DNA from: Brevibacterium yomogidense
GTDB taxonomy: Bacteria > Actinomycetota > Actinomycetes > Actinomycetales > Brevibacteriaceae
Assembly (NCBI RefSeq): GCF_900163715.1
Contig: NZ_FWFF01000020.1
Span: 1 to 64,000 of the forward strand
DNA: 64,000 bases
Direction: 5' to 3'
Shown here piece after piece: positions 1-8,043 of the stretch (the stretch's first letter is position 1; each line of letters begins with the position of its first letter). The position numbers were made by a program, and so were the translations under genes. The notes below the pieces were generated by a model that saw only the letters and a program-made list of their open reading frames with translations, searched no databases and was not told the DNA's origin.

Positions 1-270
1 CCCCCCCCCTTGTCTCCGGCCACAAGGAGGATCGCACTCCTCACGGGGTCAAACGCAAAGAGCACACGAAGCTCGGACCTTCCTGAAGAACCGGGCCGAA
101 GCTCCTTCATATTCTTGTATCGGGATGCGACCACGGTGTCCACCAGCGAGCGACCCAGATGCGGACCTCGATCCTCAAGCAACTCCACGGCGGCAACGAC
201 CTGCTCACGTGAGTCACCATCCAGTGACGCGAGCCACCCAGAGATCAGCTCGATGTCCACACTCCACATG
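1..270 (-). CDS. RelE/HigB-like (Gp49 family) toxin, 3' end outside window
   Basis: Ninety residues are visible, starting MWSVDIELISGWLASLDGD and running off the left edge without a stop. The pattern matches phage-derived Gp49-like/HigB toxins: a short N-terminal helix, a stretch like VVAAVELLEDRGPHLGRSLVDTV, then the core MKELRPG and LRVLFAFDP motifs, and ILLVAGDK, which normally precedes a final helix of about 25 residues. Such toxins are ribosome-dependent mRNA endonucleases of type II toxin-antitoxin pairs. In this family the antitoxin usually follows the toxin, so it would lie left of the window. A run of nine C at positions 1-9 encodes Gly-Gly-Gly where the family varies, so the last few bases are suspect. 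Confidence 0.72.
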
Positions 271-462
271 CCCTCGGCTTAGAACCTACAGGTTCTGCGG
301 TCACGAACCGTGGAGAGCAGGGGCTCATGGCTCATTGAGCTTCATGGTCGGAACACCACTCGGAACCACACAACGCGGCACAGTCGTAGACACTTGCGCA
401 GGTCACCCCACTCGGACCCACCACGTAACACCCATCGACGCCCAGTCGATGCAACACTCCCC

Positions 463-1188
463 TCACCGTTCGCGGGCGACCCGCCGATGCATAGCCGCGA
501 GCGTCCGCTGGGCCTTGTCACTCAGTTCGACCTCATCCGCAGCCAGTCGGGCAGAGATCTCCTCGACGATTCCGGCGATGGAGCCGTTGCACGCCATGGT
601 CCGGGCTCGCAGCGTGTCGTACGCGGCCCTCACCGCGTCGTCGTTGCTGCTTCTCACCGCATCGTCCAGCTCCCATGACGCGTCCCGGACTCCGTCGAAC
701 AGCAGGGCGACGTCCGCCGTGTGCCGGATGATCTCCTCCGTATCCGGCACCGACGACAGCAGATTCCACCAGGTCACCAGTGCTGTGGATAGGCGCCTGC
801 GCTCGCGCACGACCGCACTGCGCAGCTCCTCGGTCCCGGCCAGCAGAGCGCCCTGACCGTGTGACGCGTCCGGGATCGGGAGTAGACGCGGCTCGGCAGC
901 CCCCTGAGCAGAGCTCTGGCCTTCACGGCACTGCCCCTCGTCAGCCAGCTGGTTGAGCATCTCCGTGAGCGCCAGACGAGTCACCGGCGCCCATCGTCGT
1001 CGTGCCGCACGCTGGATGAATCGGTCGATGAAGAGCGTCGTGAACAGGAACGTCACGACACCGGCGACCAGTCCAGAGACGATCACGAGGTTCTGCCAGA
1101 CGGGGGTCATCACGTCGACCCAGATGACGACCGCGATGACGGCGAGCGCTGCGACCACTGCGCCTGCGCGCCAGAGACGACCGAACAC
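463..1188 (-). CDS. two-TM membrane protein of unknown function
   Basis: I do not recognise a family. The 241-residue reading starts at a GTG preceded by AGGAGG with six bases of spacing; the frame stays open far upstream, but that extension is translated from an IS relic. Two hydrophobic segments lie at about residues 9-26 and 33-52, followed by a charged cytosolic-looking helical domain with WELDDAV and two short helical blocks, ending HRRVARER. The upstream DNA from 1232 is a partial copy of the end of the ISL3 element at 3463, so the promoter region has been replaced by IS sequence. It may be a cargo or orphan gene of the accessory zone. Confidence 0.6.
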   Translation of the reverse strand: MFGRLWRAGAVVAALAVIAVVIWVDVMTPVWQNLVIVSGLVAGVVTFLFTTLFIDRFIQRAARRRWAPVTRLALTEMLNQLADEGQCREGQSSAQGAAEPRLLPIPDASHGQGALLAGTEELRSAVVRERRRLSTALVTWWNLLSSVPDTEEIIRHTADVALLFDGVRDASWELDDAVRSSNDDAVRAAYDTLRARTMACNGSIAGIVEEISARLAADEVELSDKAQRTLAAMHRRVARER

Positions 1189-1607
1189 GACGCACCTCCT
1201 GGGGTGGTTTACCGGCTCTTCCCAGAAGAGAGTGTAGGTCGGCCGGGCGCGTCGGTCCGCAGATAGACGTCGAGATCTCCCGACGATGGAGGTTCCTACG
1301 CCATCCATCCGAAAGACCTCGACGTGACCGACGCTACCCCGCCGGCCGGCTTCGGCCGCCCTGACCTGACCGCCTTCGCGTCTTATCCCAATCGGCTCTG
1401 ATCGGGTCTGCTGATCCTCTCGACGAGAACGCAGCGACATCACAGCCGCCCAACCCCGACCGTCCGCGAAGCCGGGACACGTCACATGGCCTGTGCTGCG
1501 GGCGTGTCGAGTGGGTCGTCCAGGGGCGACGCGGGAGCGTCGACGCGACGTGCTGAGAGGTGGTTCCAGTCGAGCACTAGCACACCGGCTACAGGCATGG
1601 CGATAGG
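1189..1607. other. intergenic stretch with IS relic, no intact gene
   Basis: Apart from the ribosome binding site of the membrane protein at 1195-1200 and the IS relic at 1232-1379, I see no supported gene here. The rest (1380-1607) shows no protein similarity, hairpin or repeat that I can recognise and is probably decayed mobile DNA. Confidence 0.5.
1232..1379 (+). mobile_element. relic of the 5' end of an ISL3-family element
   Basis: These 148 bases match 3463-3610 with only three differences that I could find, covering the left end and first codons of the ISL3 transposase (GTG ACC GAC GCT...). The match stops abruptly at 1379, after which the transposase frame reads ASYPNRL and stops. It is a separate truncated copy in the same orientation as the longer one. 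Confidence 0.8.
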
Positions 1608-2549
1608 TCAGGAACGGCGTCGCTCCCTACGCAGGAGGGAGCGCAGAGTCTCGGCGTTCGCGTAGCCGACCCGTAGCGCGATCTCGGCGGAGGTGAGGTC
1701 CGTGGTTGCTGAGAGGTGCCGAGCTCGCTCGATGCGAAGCCGTTGGACGAAGCCGAGCGGAGTGAGGTTGAGCGCCGCACGGACTCGTCGTTCAAGGGTG
1801 CGCCGGCTGGTGCCGAGCGACTGCGCGACGAAGGCGACGTTGAACGGTTCGTCCAGGCGGGCGCGCACGAAGCGTTCGAACTCGACGACGATCGGGTCCT
1901 CGTGCCGGAGATGTTCGTAGGCGACGAAGGCCGCCTGCGACGGGCGCTCGTCGATGATGAGGAGCTTGGCGACATGTTGGGCCAGGTCGGGGCTGATCGA
2001 TCGCACGAGTGAGAGCGCGAGGTCGATGTGGGCGAACGCGGCGCCGGCGGTGACGAGGTTCCCGTCGACCACGACCATGGTGTCGAGATCGAGGGCGACG
2101 GTCGGATAGCGCTTCAGGAACTCCGGCCCCAGGAACCAGCTGGTCGTCGCCCGCCGATGATGCATCCGTCCGGTCTCGGCGACAGCGAACACGCCGGTGC
2201 ACGCCGCGGCGATCCGGGTGGTCGCCTCGTCGAGGCGCCCGAGCGAGGCGATGACCGAACGAGCATCTCGGCTCTGGAGGACGTCGTTGGTAGCGGCGGC
2301 CGTAAGGGTTCCAAGCGCAGGGACGACGACCACGTCGAACTCTCCGGACACCGACAGCGGCTGGTCCACCGACAGGGTCATCGATGCCGTCGTGGTCACT
2401 CGCCGTTTCGGTCCGAGGATGGCGAGTTCGATCGGGTCGATCCGCGGGTCGACATCGCCGCGAGCTCCGTCGGCCACCCGCACGATGTCGATGATCGACG
2501 CGATAGCCGAACCGAAGCAGCCGTCGATCGCGATCAGTCCGATACGCAT
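1608..2549 (-). CDS. GlxA-type AraC family transcriptional regulator
   Basis: The 313-residue protein has an N-terminal DJ-1/PfpI-like domain (about residues 1-185; AAACTGVFAVAETG contains the usual Cys, here Cys117) and a C-terminal AraC-type double helix-turn-helix (about 225-313, with LGTSRRTLERRVRAAL and AEIALRVGYAN). Such proteins are DNA-binding regulators whose DJ-1-like domain senses an unknown ligand. The start ATG at 2549 gives MRIGLIAIDG, the normal beginning of the fold; the frame is open 14 codons further but has no ribosome site. No Shine-Dalgarno is visible, so the message may be leaderless. It is divergent from the small monooxygenase-like gene at 2657, its likely target. Confidence 0.85.
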   Translation of the reverse strand: MRIGLIAIDGCFGSAIASIIDIVRVADGARGDVDPRIDPIELAILGPKRRVTTTASMTLSVDQPLSVSGEFDVVVVPALGTLTAAATNDVLQSRDARSVIASLGRLDEATTRIAAACTGVFAVAETGRMHHRRATTSWFLGPEFLKRYPTVALDLDTMVVVDGNLVTAGAAFAHIDLALSLVRSISPDLAQHVAKLLIIDERPSQAAFVAYEHLRHEDPIVVEFERFVRARLDEPFNVAFVAQSLGTSRRTLERRVRAALNLTPLGFVQRLRIERARHLSATTDLTSAEIALRVGYANAETLRSLLRRERRRS

Positions 2550-2656
2550 GACGTAAACAATAGCAATACTGCCGTATACGCCACTCCCCACCGGCCCTCG
2601 CTCGTCATACGCTGAACTCGTCCCACGAAGAACCCCGACACCTAGGAGAGTCCCTC

Positions 2657-2968
2657 ATGTCCACACCCGCATCACTTCCGTATGCCTTCGTCGCCAAGAT
2701 CGTCGCGGCCGATGGACAGCACGACGCGCTCGCCGATCTGCTCGCCGGCGCTGTCGCACTCGCCAACGAAGAAGCAGGAACGATTGTCTGGTTCGCGGTC
2801 AGGACCCACGCCGACACCTTCTGGATCTTCGACGCATTCCCCGACGAGGCCGCTCGCGACGCCCACGCCAACGGCGCCATCGTCGCAGCCCTGATGGCCA
2901 ACCAGCACCTCCTCAGCGCAGCACCCGAGATCCTGGCGGCCGACGTCCTCGCGTCCAAGCTCCCGTAG
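2657..2968 (+). CDS. putative quinol monooxygenase (ABM domain)
   Basis: A 103-residue single-domain protein with the antibiotic biosynthesis monooxygenase/dimeric ferredoxin-like pattern: FVAKIVAADGQHDAL, then AGTIVWFAVRTHADTFWIFDAF and ARDAHANG. These small dimers oxidise quinols or related aromatics without a cofactor, or act as uncharacterised stress proteins. CTAGGAGAG precedes the ATG at a normal distance. The divergent GlxA-type regulator suggests induction by a specific chemical, which is inference. Confidence 0.8.
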   Translation: MSTPASLPYAFVAKIVAADGQHDALADLLAGAVALANEEAGTIVWFAVRTHADTFWIFDAFPDEAARDAHANGAIVAALMANQHLLSAAPEILAADVLASKLP

Positions 2969-3462
2969 TCCGCCAACGCACGAGACGATCGCGCCCCGCC
3001 GAGCCGTCGCCAGGTCGCGACGCAACGCCATACTGCGTTGCCGAGCGGTGCGAGGCCTATCGGCACACGGACAGGATGCCGGCCGCGAGCGCTCAGCCGG
3101 CGAGGGGTCCGTCGCAGAGGAGAGCGACGTCGGTGTCGGGCAGAGCCGTGAGGCCAGCGCATCGCGCGACCACCAGAACCGAACCGCCTGTCGGAATCGA
3201 ACCGACGACCTAATCACGTCGGCTTTGCGTCTATCGCTTGATGCGCCCACTGGGCGAACGAGCCGCTGACCTGCGCAAACGCCGAGCGTGGCGGACGCCG
3301 CCATCCGGTGGTGACCGACGACGACCGACCAGTACCGACCGTTTCACCGGAGCTTGCGGCGGCGTCGAAGCCGAGCAAGCTCCATTCCTTTAGCTCACCG
3401 CGCCCTCCTCCTCGCCGGTCCCGTCATCGTCGAAGACGTTTCAGGGGTCTTCTCAGATGACG
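2969..3462. other. gene-free stretch in decayed mobile DNA
   Basis: No convincing coding region on either strand. It contains the tRNA-like T-arm and acceptor fragment at 3183-3211. It ends where the ISL3 element begins. Confidence 0.5.
3183..3211 (-). pseudogene. tRNA 3'-end fragment (T arm and acceptor strand)
   Basis: On the minus strand the sequence reads GTCGG-TTCGATT-CCGAC followed by AGGCGGT, a perfect 5-bp T stem with the conserved TTCGA loop plus a seven-base acceptor 3' strand. No matching 5' acceptor strand or anticodon stem is found upstream on that strand, so it is not a working tRNA. Such 3' halves are left where integrative elements recombine into tRNA genes, so this may be an old attachment site. 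Confidence 0.4.
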
Positions 3463-4513
3463 GTGTAGGTCGGCCGGGCGCGTCGGTCCGCAGATAGACG
3501 TCGAGGTCTCCCGACGACGGAGGTTCCTACGCCATCCATCCGAAAGACCTCGACGTGTCCGACGCTACCCCGCCGGCCGGCTTCGGCCGCCCTGACCTGA
3601 CCGCCTTCGCTCGACTCGACGGCCTCGGTCTGAGCGTGACCGGACAACGACTTGAACCGGATCGTGCGGTCCTCGCGTGCCGCGTGGTGGAACCAGATCA
3701 GTGGTGCCGACGGTGCGGCAGCGAAGGCGCTGCTCGTGACACCGTGATCCGGCGGTTGGCCCACGAGCCGCTGGGCTGGCGACCGACCGTGCTGGAAGTT
3801 GTAGTGCGCCGCTACCGCTGTGCCGACTGCGGACACGTGTGGCGCCAAGACACCAGCGCCGCGGCGGAGCCACGCGCGAAGCTCTCGCGCACCGGGCTGC
3901 GGTGGGCGCTGGAAGGGATCGTGGTCGCACACCTCACCGTCGCCCGTGTCGCCGAGGGACTCGGGGTCGCGTGGGACACCGCCAACAACGCGGTCCTGGC
4001 TGAAGGCAAGCGGCTGCTGATCAACGACCCCACGCGGTTTGAGGGCGTGAAGGTCATTGGCGTCGATGAGCACGTCTGGCGCCACACCAGGCGTGGCGAC
4101 AAGTACGTCACCGTGATCATCGACCTCACCCCGGTCCGCGATGGCGCCGGCCCAGCAAGGCTGCTGGACATGGTCGAGGGCCGGTCGAAGGCGGCGTTCA
4201 AGACCTGGCTCGCCGACCGCGACGACGCCTTCCGTGACGCGGTCGAGGTGGTCGCGATGGACGGCTTCACCGGGTTCAAGACCGCCGCTGCAGAGGAGAT
4301 CCCGGACGCGGTCACGGTGATGGATCCCTTCCACGTCGTGCGCCTGGCCGGTGACGCCCTCGACAGGTGCCCGCGCCGGGTCCAACTCGCGATCCACGGG
4401 CACCGTGGGTTCAGGGACGACCCGCTCTACAAGTCGCGGCGCACGCTGCACACCGGCGCGGACCTGCTCACCGACAAGCGGAGCGACAGGCTACGCGCGC
4501 TGTTCGTTGATGA
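3463..4513 (+). mobile_element. ISL3-family insertion sequence, 3' end deleted
   Basis: The left boundary is taken from where similarity to the relic at 1232 begins. The element carries the transposase gene and then breaks off near 4513, where the sequence switches to the reverse strand of an Ldh-type dehydrogenase. No right terminal inverted repeat is present, so the element cannot move by itself. Confidence 0.8.
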
Positions 4514-4622
4514 CGCTCACGGCTCCCCGGCGGGGAACGACCGGTGGATGCTCAGCACCGCGACACCGCAGTCACGCGCACGGCGCACCAGGTCCTCCGC
4601 GACGGAGTCGAACGCGCGCTGA
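3555..4622 (+). pseudogene. ISL3-family transposase, C-terminally truncated and fused to foreign sequence
   Basis: The protein begins (GTG) MSDATPPAGFGRPDL, has a zinc-finger of ISL3 type (Cys51, Cys54, Cys89, Cys92), a helix-turn-helix, and the catalytic-domain segments VIGVDEHVWRH and VAMDGFTGFK carrying two Asp of the DDE triad, then PFHVVRLA. After about residue 319 (LRALFVDDAH) homology stops. The last 36 residues are a meaningless read-through of the antisense strand of the neighbouring dehydrogenase. Full ISL3 transposases are roughly 400-440 residues, and the missing part holds the final catalytic Glu, so the enzyme should be dead. Confidence 0.9.
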
Positions 4623-4927
4623 GCTGTGCCGTTCGCCGCATCCACTGTGAGCGTGGCCGCCCGCGCGACGGTGATGCGCGGCTCTGCGGCGCCGTCCAGG
4701 CGGCCGTGGCGCAGCGCGTCGAGGTAGTCGAGCAGGTGCGCGGCCCCTACGGCGGTGTTCCGCCGCGCCTCGGCGGCGACGGTGGCCCGCGCGAGTGCCC
4801 TCGCGGTGGCCTCCGACCCGCCGTCTCTCAGGACAGCGGCCTCGCACAGAGTCTCCAACTGCTCAAGCGTGAGGCGGTGGAAGGACTCAGTCGCGCTGGT
4901 CGAGGACGGTGGCACCATGCCTGCCAC
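4517..4927 (-). pseudogene. malate/L-lactate dehydrogenase family (Ldh_2), 5' fragment
   Basis: The reading MAGMVPPSSTSATESF leads into the N-terminal domain of the NAD(P)-dependent Ldh/MdhA/ureidoglycolate dehydrogenase family: ATVAAEARRNTAVGAAHLLDYLDALRHGRL, then LTVDAANGTAQRAFD and VAVLSIHRSFPAGE. In intact relatives SFPAGE-like sequence continues as a Gly-Tyr-rich stretch and the enzyme is about 340 residues. Here it ends after about 135, exactly where the ISL3 transposase is broken. An IS-adjacent deletion has removed the rest of both genes. Confidence 0.8.
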
Positions 4928-4970
4928 GCTATCGGGTCGCTCCGATCACCCAGGCCAGCGGTCTGCGCGT

Positions 4971-6065
4971 TCACAGGACGGCGCACCCGCTCAGCAGCGC
5001 GACGGCACCGGCGGCATGGACTCCCACCCCCGCCGCGGACACCGGCGCGATGAGCGCCGCGAGGCCGGCACCCGACCAGCGCCGGGGGCGCTGTCGCCGG
5101 CCCACGAGGGACGCCACCCGGGCACTCGGGCCGCCACCTCCGCGGGCACCCCCTCGCACCGGCGGGCCTTCGCCAGGCCCCCCTCCTGACACCCCCAGGA
5201 CGAACAGGGCTCCCGCAGCGCGGGCCTCCGGCTTCGCGCTCGAGACCGCTTCCATCGCCGAGGCGCCGGCCGCCTCGTGAGCCCGGCGCCCCTCGGCGTC
5301 CTGCAGCTTCACGAGCGCACTCACGAGCGCGCTCGTCCTGGACGTGCGCAGTGCGCCCGTGTCCGCGTCGATCTCCAGCAGGTCCAGCACCGTCCGTTCG
5401 CACGTCGCGATGAAGGGGACCCAGCGCAGCGGGGCTGCAATTCCCATCGCGAGGGCGGCGATGAGGTGGTGCCGGTGCTTCACGTGGATCGCCTCGTGAG
5501 CGACGACGGCGCGCAGCTCGTCCTCGTCGAAGAGATCGATGGCACCACGGGAGACCACGATCCCGCCGCAGCGCGCCGGCAGGGCATAGGCGAAGGCCTC
5601 CCGGTCTTCGTCTATCCGCACCCGCACTCCGGACACTGATACGGCCGCGCGGAGGTCGGCTCGACCGATGCGGCACACCCGCGGGATCAGGAACATGGAC
5701 TCCCGCAGCACGGAGACGGCGATCACACCGATGGTGAGCGCGGAGGCTCCGACGAGGACCGCGCTCGGTATACCCGCCGGAACCGGCTGCTCGGAGAACG
5801 GGTTGGTCGCTGCGAGGCACTGCTGACAGACCGCACCCACTGCACCCGGGACCAGGCCGGGGCCGGTCACCGACCACGTGAGGACGGGGCCCACAGCGAT
5901 CAGCGCCAGCACCCATGCCGTGCCTCCCGCGGCGACGGCGGCGATCGATGCCTTCGGGCGCGCGGAGAGCTGGGGCCGCACCGCGCCGAGCGCCACGGGT
6001 CCTGCGAACGCGACGCAGACGAGGGCGGCGAGCAGGGCCGCAGCGAGGGCGAGCGCACCAGTCAT
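4971..6065 (-). CDS. M56 family (BlaR1-like) membrane zinc peptidase
   Basis: A 364-residue integral membrane protein with four or so hydrophobic segments and the zinc-peptidase motif HEAIH at 190-194 plus the downstream glutamate of EIDAD near 231. In BlaR1/MecR1 systems such peptidases sense an envelope signal and inactivate the partner BlaI-type repressor. No penicillin-binding sensor domain is present, so the signal is unlikely to be a beta-lactam. The start chosen gives MTGALALAAALLAALV; its ATG lies one base after the BlaI stop, so the two are translationally coupled. The tail is Gly/Arg-rich, with a last hydrophobic segment ending LLSGCAVL. Confidence 0.88.
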   Translation of the reverse strand: MTGALALAAALLAALVCVAFAGPVALGAVRPQLSARPKASIAAVAAGGTAWVLALIAVGPVLTWSVTGPGLVPGAVGAVCQQCLAATNPFSEQPVPAGIPSAVLVGASALTIGVIAVSVLRESMFLIPRVCRIGRADLRAAVSVSGVRVRIDEDREAFAYALPARCGGIVVSRGAIDLFDEDELRAVVAHEAIHVKHRHHLIAALAMGIAAPLRWVPFIATCERTVLDLLEIDADTGALRTSRTSALVSALVKLQDAEGRRAHEAAGASAMEAVSSAKPEARAAGALFVLGVSGGGPGEGPPVRGGARGGGGPSARVASLVGRRQRPRRWSGAGLAALIAPVSAAGVGVHAAGAVALLSGCAVL

Positions 6066-6066
6066 G

Positions 6067-6432
6067 TCAATGCTCCTCGCCCGGCGCGCGCAGATGCTCC
6101 CGGAGCAGATCGAGATCCTCCTGGGACATCGAGTCCGCGAAGCGGAGGATCGTCGCCGACCGGTCCCGGCTGGCGGCAAGCACTCCGCCCATCACCGCGG
6201 CGTCGTGGTCGGCCCGGCTGGTGACCGGCACGTACCGGGTCGAACTGCCCTCACGCTGAGACCGCACATACCGCTTGCGCTTGAGGTTCGTGAGCACAGT
6301 CGCGATCGTCGTGTAGGCGGGGTCGGTGGGCAACTGGTCGATGACCTGCCGCACCGTGAGTGGGCCGTGGTCCCAGAGGATCTCGAGGACCTGCCGCTCG
6401 AGCGGGCCGAGCGCCTTCGGCTGTCGATCCAC
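6067..6432 (-). CDS. blaI: BlaI/MecI/CopY family transcriptional repressor
   Basis: The 121-residue protein has the family winged helix: LGPLERQVLEILWDHGPLTV, then AYTTIATVLTNLKRKRYV and a C-terminal dimerisation helix ending LDLLREHLRAPGEEH. The GTG at 6432 is preferred because AAGGGG lies just before it; ATG codons at 6447 and 6489 in the same frame lack a ribosome site. It is directly upstream of the M56 peptidase, the classical sensor-repressor pair. Its likely targets are the dyads at 7199-7238 controlling the redox genes on both sides. Confidence 0.9.
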   Translation of the reverse strand: MDRQPKALGPLERQVLEILWDHGPLTVRQVIDQLPTDPAYTTIATVLTNLKRKRYVRSQREGSSTRYVPVTSRADHDAAVMGGVLAASRDRSATILRFADSMSQEDLDLLREHLRAPGEEH

Positions 6433-6485
6433 CGGATCCCCTTCCATAGTCGTCGTCGGGTGTCGCGCGTCGCTGCCCGCACGGC

Positions 6486-7208
6486 TCATACCGATGTCCG
6501 CAGTCGCGGCACGGGGCAGGCGACCAGGCCCTGCAGCCGCCACAGCAGCGCATACCCGGTGAGGGCGAGCGCCAGGACCGCGAGGATGGGCTGCAGCGGC
6601 GCGAAGTACGTCAGCGCTCCCGTGTAGCCCAGCGCCAGGAGCGCGATCTTGTTGCAGACCGGGCATCCGACGGCGAACCACGCGAGCACAGTCCCGAGGA
6701 TACCCATGCGGCCGCCGCGCGAACCGCTGCTGCCTCCGCCCTCGTGTCCGCTGTCGCTCGCGCTCGGTTCCTCTCCGGGCGTCCTGTCCCGTCGCACCGG
6801 TGAGTCGATGCGCACATAGGTCGCAGAGAGCATGCCCGTGAGACCGGCCATGAGGACGAGGACGGGCGCATTCCACCACACGGGCGGGATGTCGCGCGCG
6901 AAGACGGGGTTCGGGATGAGGACTGTCGCCACACCGATGAGGCTCCCGACCAGCACCGCCACGGCACAGGCCACAAGAGTCCGCCGCAGCGTCCAGGTCC
7001 GCAGGCCCAGAAGCACCGTCCGCCCATCGATCCGCCAGGGCATCCGCCCCCGGGGCTTCCGACCGGCTGGGCGTGCTGACGGCGAGCTCGTGCGGTCCGT
7101 CGCCACCGACGGACCGCCCTTCGACTGCTGCGGTGCGGACACGGCGGGCTCCCTCAGTCGGCTTCGGCTCACGCCGCCATGTGCGGCGTCAGCGGTATGA
7201 CTATGCAC
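6486..7208 (-). CDS. membrane protein with CPVC thiol motif
   Basis: Up to 240 residues. After a basic, Pro/Arg-rich N-terminal tail come four to five hydrophobic segments; near residues 181-186 the sequence is GCPVCNK, a CxxC pair at the mouth of a membrane helix, as in membrane thiol oxidoreductases and VKOR-like proteins. I cannot assign a characterised family. Position between BlaI and the DsbA/CcdA pair suggests it passes electrons to or from the DsbA-like protein. The start is uncertain: the GTG at 7208 lies inside an operator-like dyad, and a GTG at 7172 (VSRSRLREP) is an alternative. Confidence 0.7.
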   Translation of the reverse strand: MHSHTADAAHGGVSRSRLREPAVSAPQQSKGGPSVATDRTSSPSARPAGRKPRGRMPWRIDGRTVLLGLRTWTLRRTLVACAVAVLVGSLIGVATVLIPNPVFARDIPPVWWNAPVLVLMAGLTGMLSATYVRIDSPVRRDRTPGEEPSASDSGHEGGGSSGSRGGRMGILGTVLAWFAVGCPVCNKIALLALGYTGALTYFAPLQPILAVLALALTGYALLWRLQGLVACPVPRLRTSV

Positions 7209-7238
7209 ATTAGTCGACTATGCGTCATAGTAGTAGTC
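7199..7238. promoter_or_regulatory. paired dyads, probable BlaI operators in divergent promoter
   Basis: GACTA-N7-TAGTC at 7199-7215 is followed by ACTATG-CGT-CATAGT at 7217-7231 and a further TAGTC at 7234-7238; the centre TAGTCGACTA (7211-7220) is itself a perfect palindrome. AT-rich dyads ending in TAGT are typical of BlaI/MecI-type operators. The block lies 44 bp before the DsbA-like start and overlaps the 5' end of the divergent membrane protein gene. Confidence 0.65.
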
Positions 7239-7281
7239 GGTCTCGCCCACATGGACTCGGCACAGATCCCAGGAGGTCTCC

Positions 7282-8034
7282 ATGACCGCACGCTCAACGC
7301 GCCACCGCCGCCGCAGGTGGTGGATCCCCGCGACCGTCGTCGTCGCTGCGGCCGCCCTCGTGACAGCGGTTCTCGTCGTCGACCGCGACGGCGACGCGGC
7401 GGCTCCCTCGGCGCAGACCACGGAGACCTCCGGCACACAGGCCCACGACGCCGCCACCGACGTCCAGGGGCCGGAGCAGGCCGCTTTCACCGAGGCGGAG
7501 ACGCGCGACGAGGGCGACATCCAGGCGATCGGTCCGGTCGACGCACCGGTCGTGCTGGTCGTCTTCTCCGACTACCAGTGCCCCTACTGCGCGACGTGGG
7601 CGAACGACACGCTGCCGGTGATGATGGAGCACGTGGACAGTGGGGACATGCGCATCGAGTGGCGGGACGTCAACGTGTTCGGCGACGCCTCCGAGCAGGC
7701 AGCCAAAGGTGCGCATGCCGCAGGCCTCCAGGACTCGTACTGGGAGTTCCACGACGAGCTCTTCGCCGGCGGAGAGCATCGCCCCGCAAGCGGACTGACC
7801 GCAGAAGCACTCACGGAGACCGCGAACGATCTGGGCCTCGACGCCGACCAGTTCCAGCAGGACATGGGATCCGACGAGACACAGGAGAAGGTGGACGCCT
7901 ACGCGCAGATGGGGCTGGACCTCGGTGCGTTCTCCACTCCCGCCTTCCTCGTGGGCGGCGAGCCGATCGTCGGCGCCCAGCCCACGGACGTGTTCGTCGA
8001 GGCCGTCGACTCCGCGCTCGCGGCCCAGGGCTGA
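7282..8034 (+). CDS. membrane-anchored DsbA-like thiol-disulfide oxidoreductase
   Basis: A 250-residue protein with one N-terminal TM anchor (about 13-33), a Ser/Thr/Ala linker, and a thioredoxin-fold DsbA domain. The active site CPYC is at Cys100-Cys103 within FSDYQCPYCATW, and the cis-Pro loop is FSTPAFLVGG. It should form or shuffle disulfides in exported proteins. CAGGAGG stands eight bases before the ATG. CcdA-like and CPVC membrane partners flank it, and the promoter carries the BlaI-like dyads, so it is probably induced when the M56 peptidase removes BlaI. Confidence 0.88.
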   Translation: MTARSTRHRRRRWWIPATVVVAAAALVTAVLVVDRDGDAAAPSAQTTETSGTQAHDAATDVQGPEQAAFTEAETRDEGDIQAIGPVDAPVVLVVFSDYQCPYCATWANDTLPVMMEHVDSGDMRIEWRDVNVFGDASEQAAKGAHAAGLQDSYWEFHDELFAGGEHRPASGLTAEALTETANDLGLDADQFQQDMGSDETQEKVDAYAQMGLDLGAFSTPAFLVGGEPIVGAQPTDVFVEAVDSALAAQG

Positions 8035-8043
8035 AGCGCACTC

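Noticed and set aside
3183..3270. A complete tRNA gene around the T-arm at 3183-3206
   Set aside because: No acceptor partner strand, D arm or anticodon stem can be formed upstream on the same strand; only the 3' part is present.
3453..4451. Long open frame on the minus strand through the ISL3 element
   Set aside because: It is antisense to the transposase, has no family resemblance, and reflects the high GC content.
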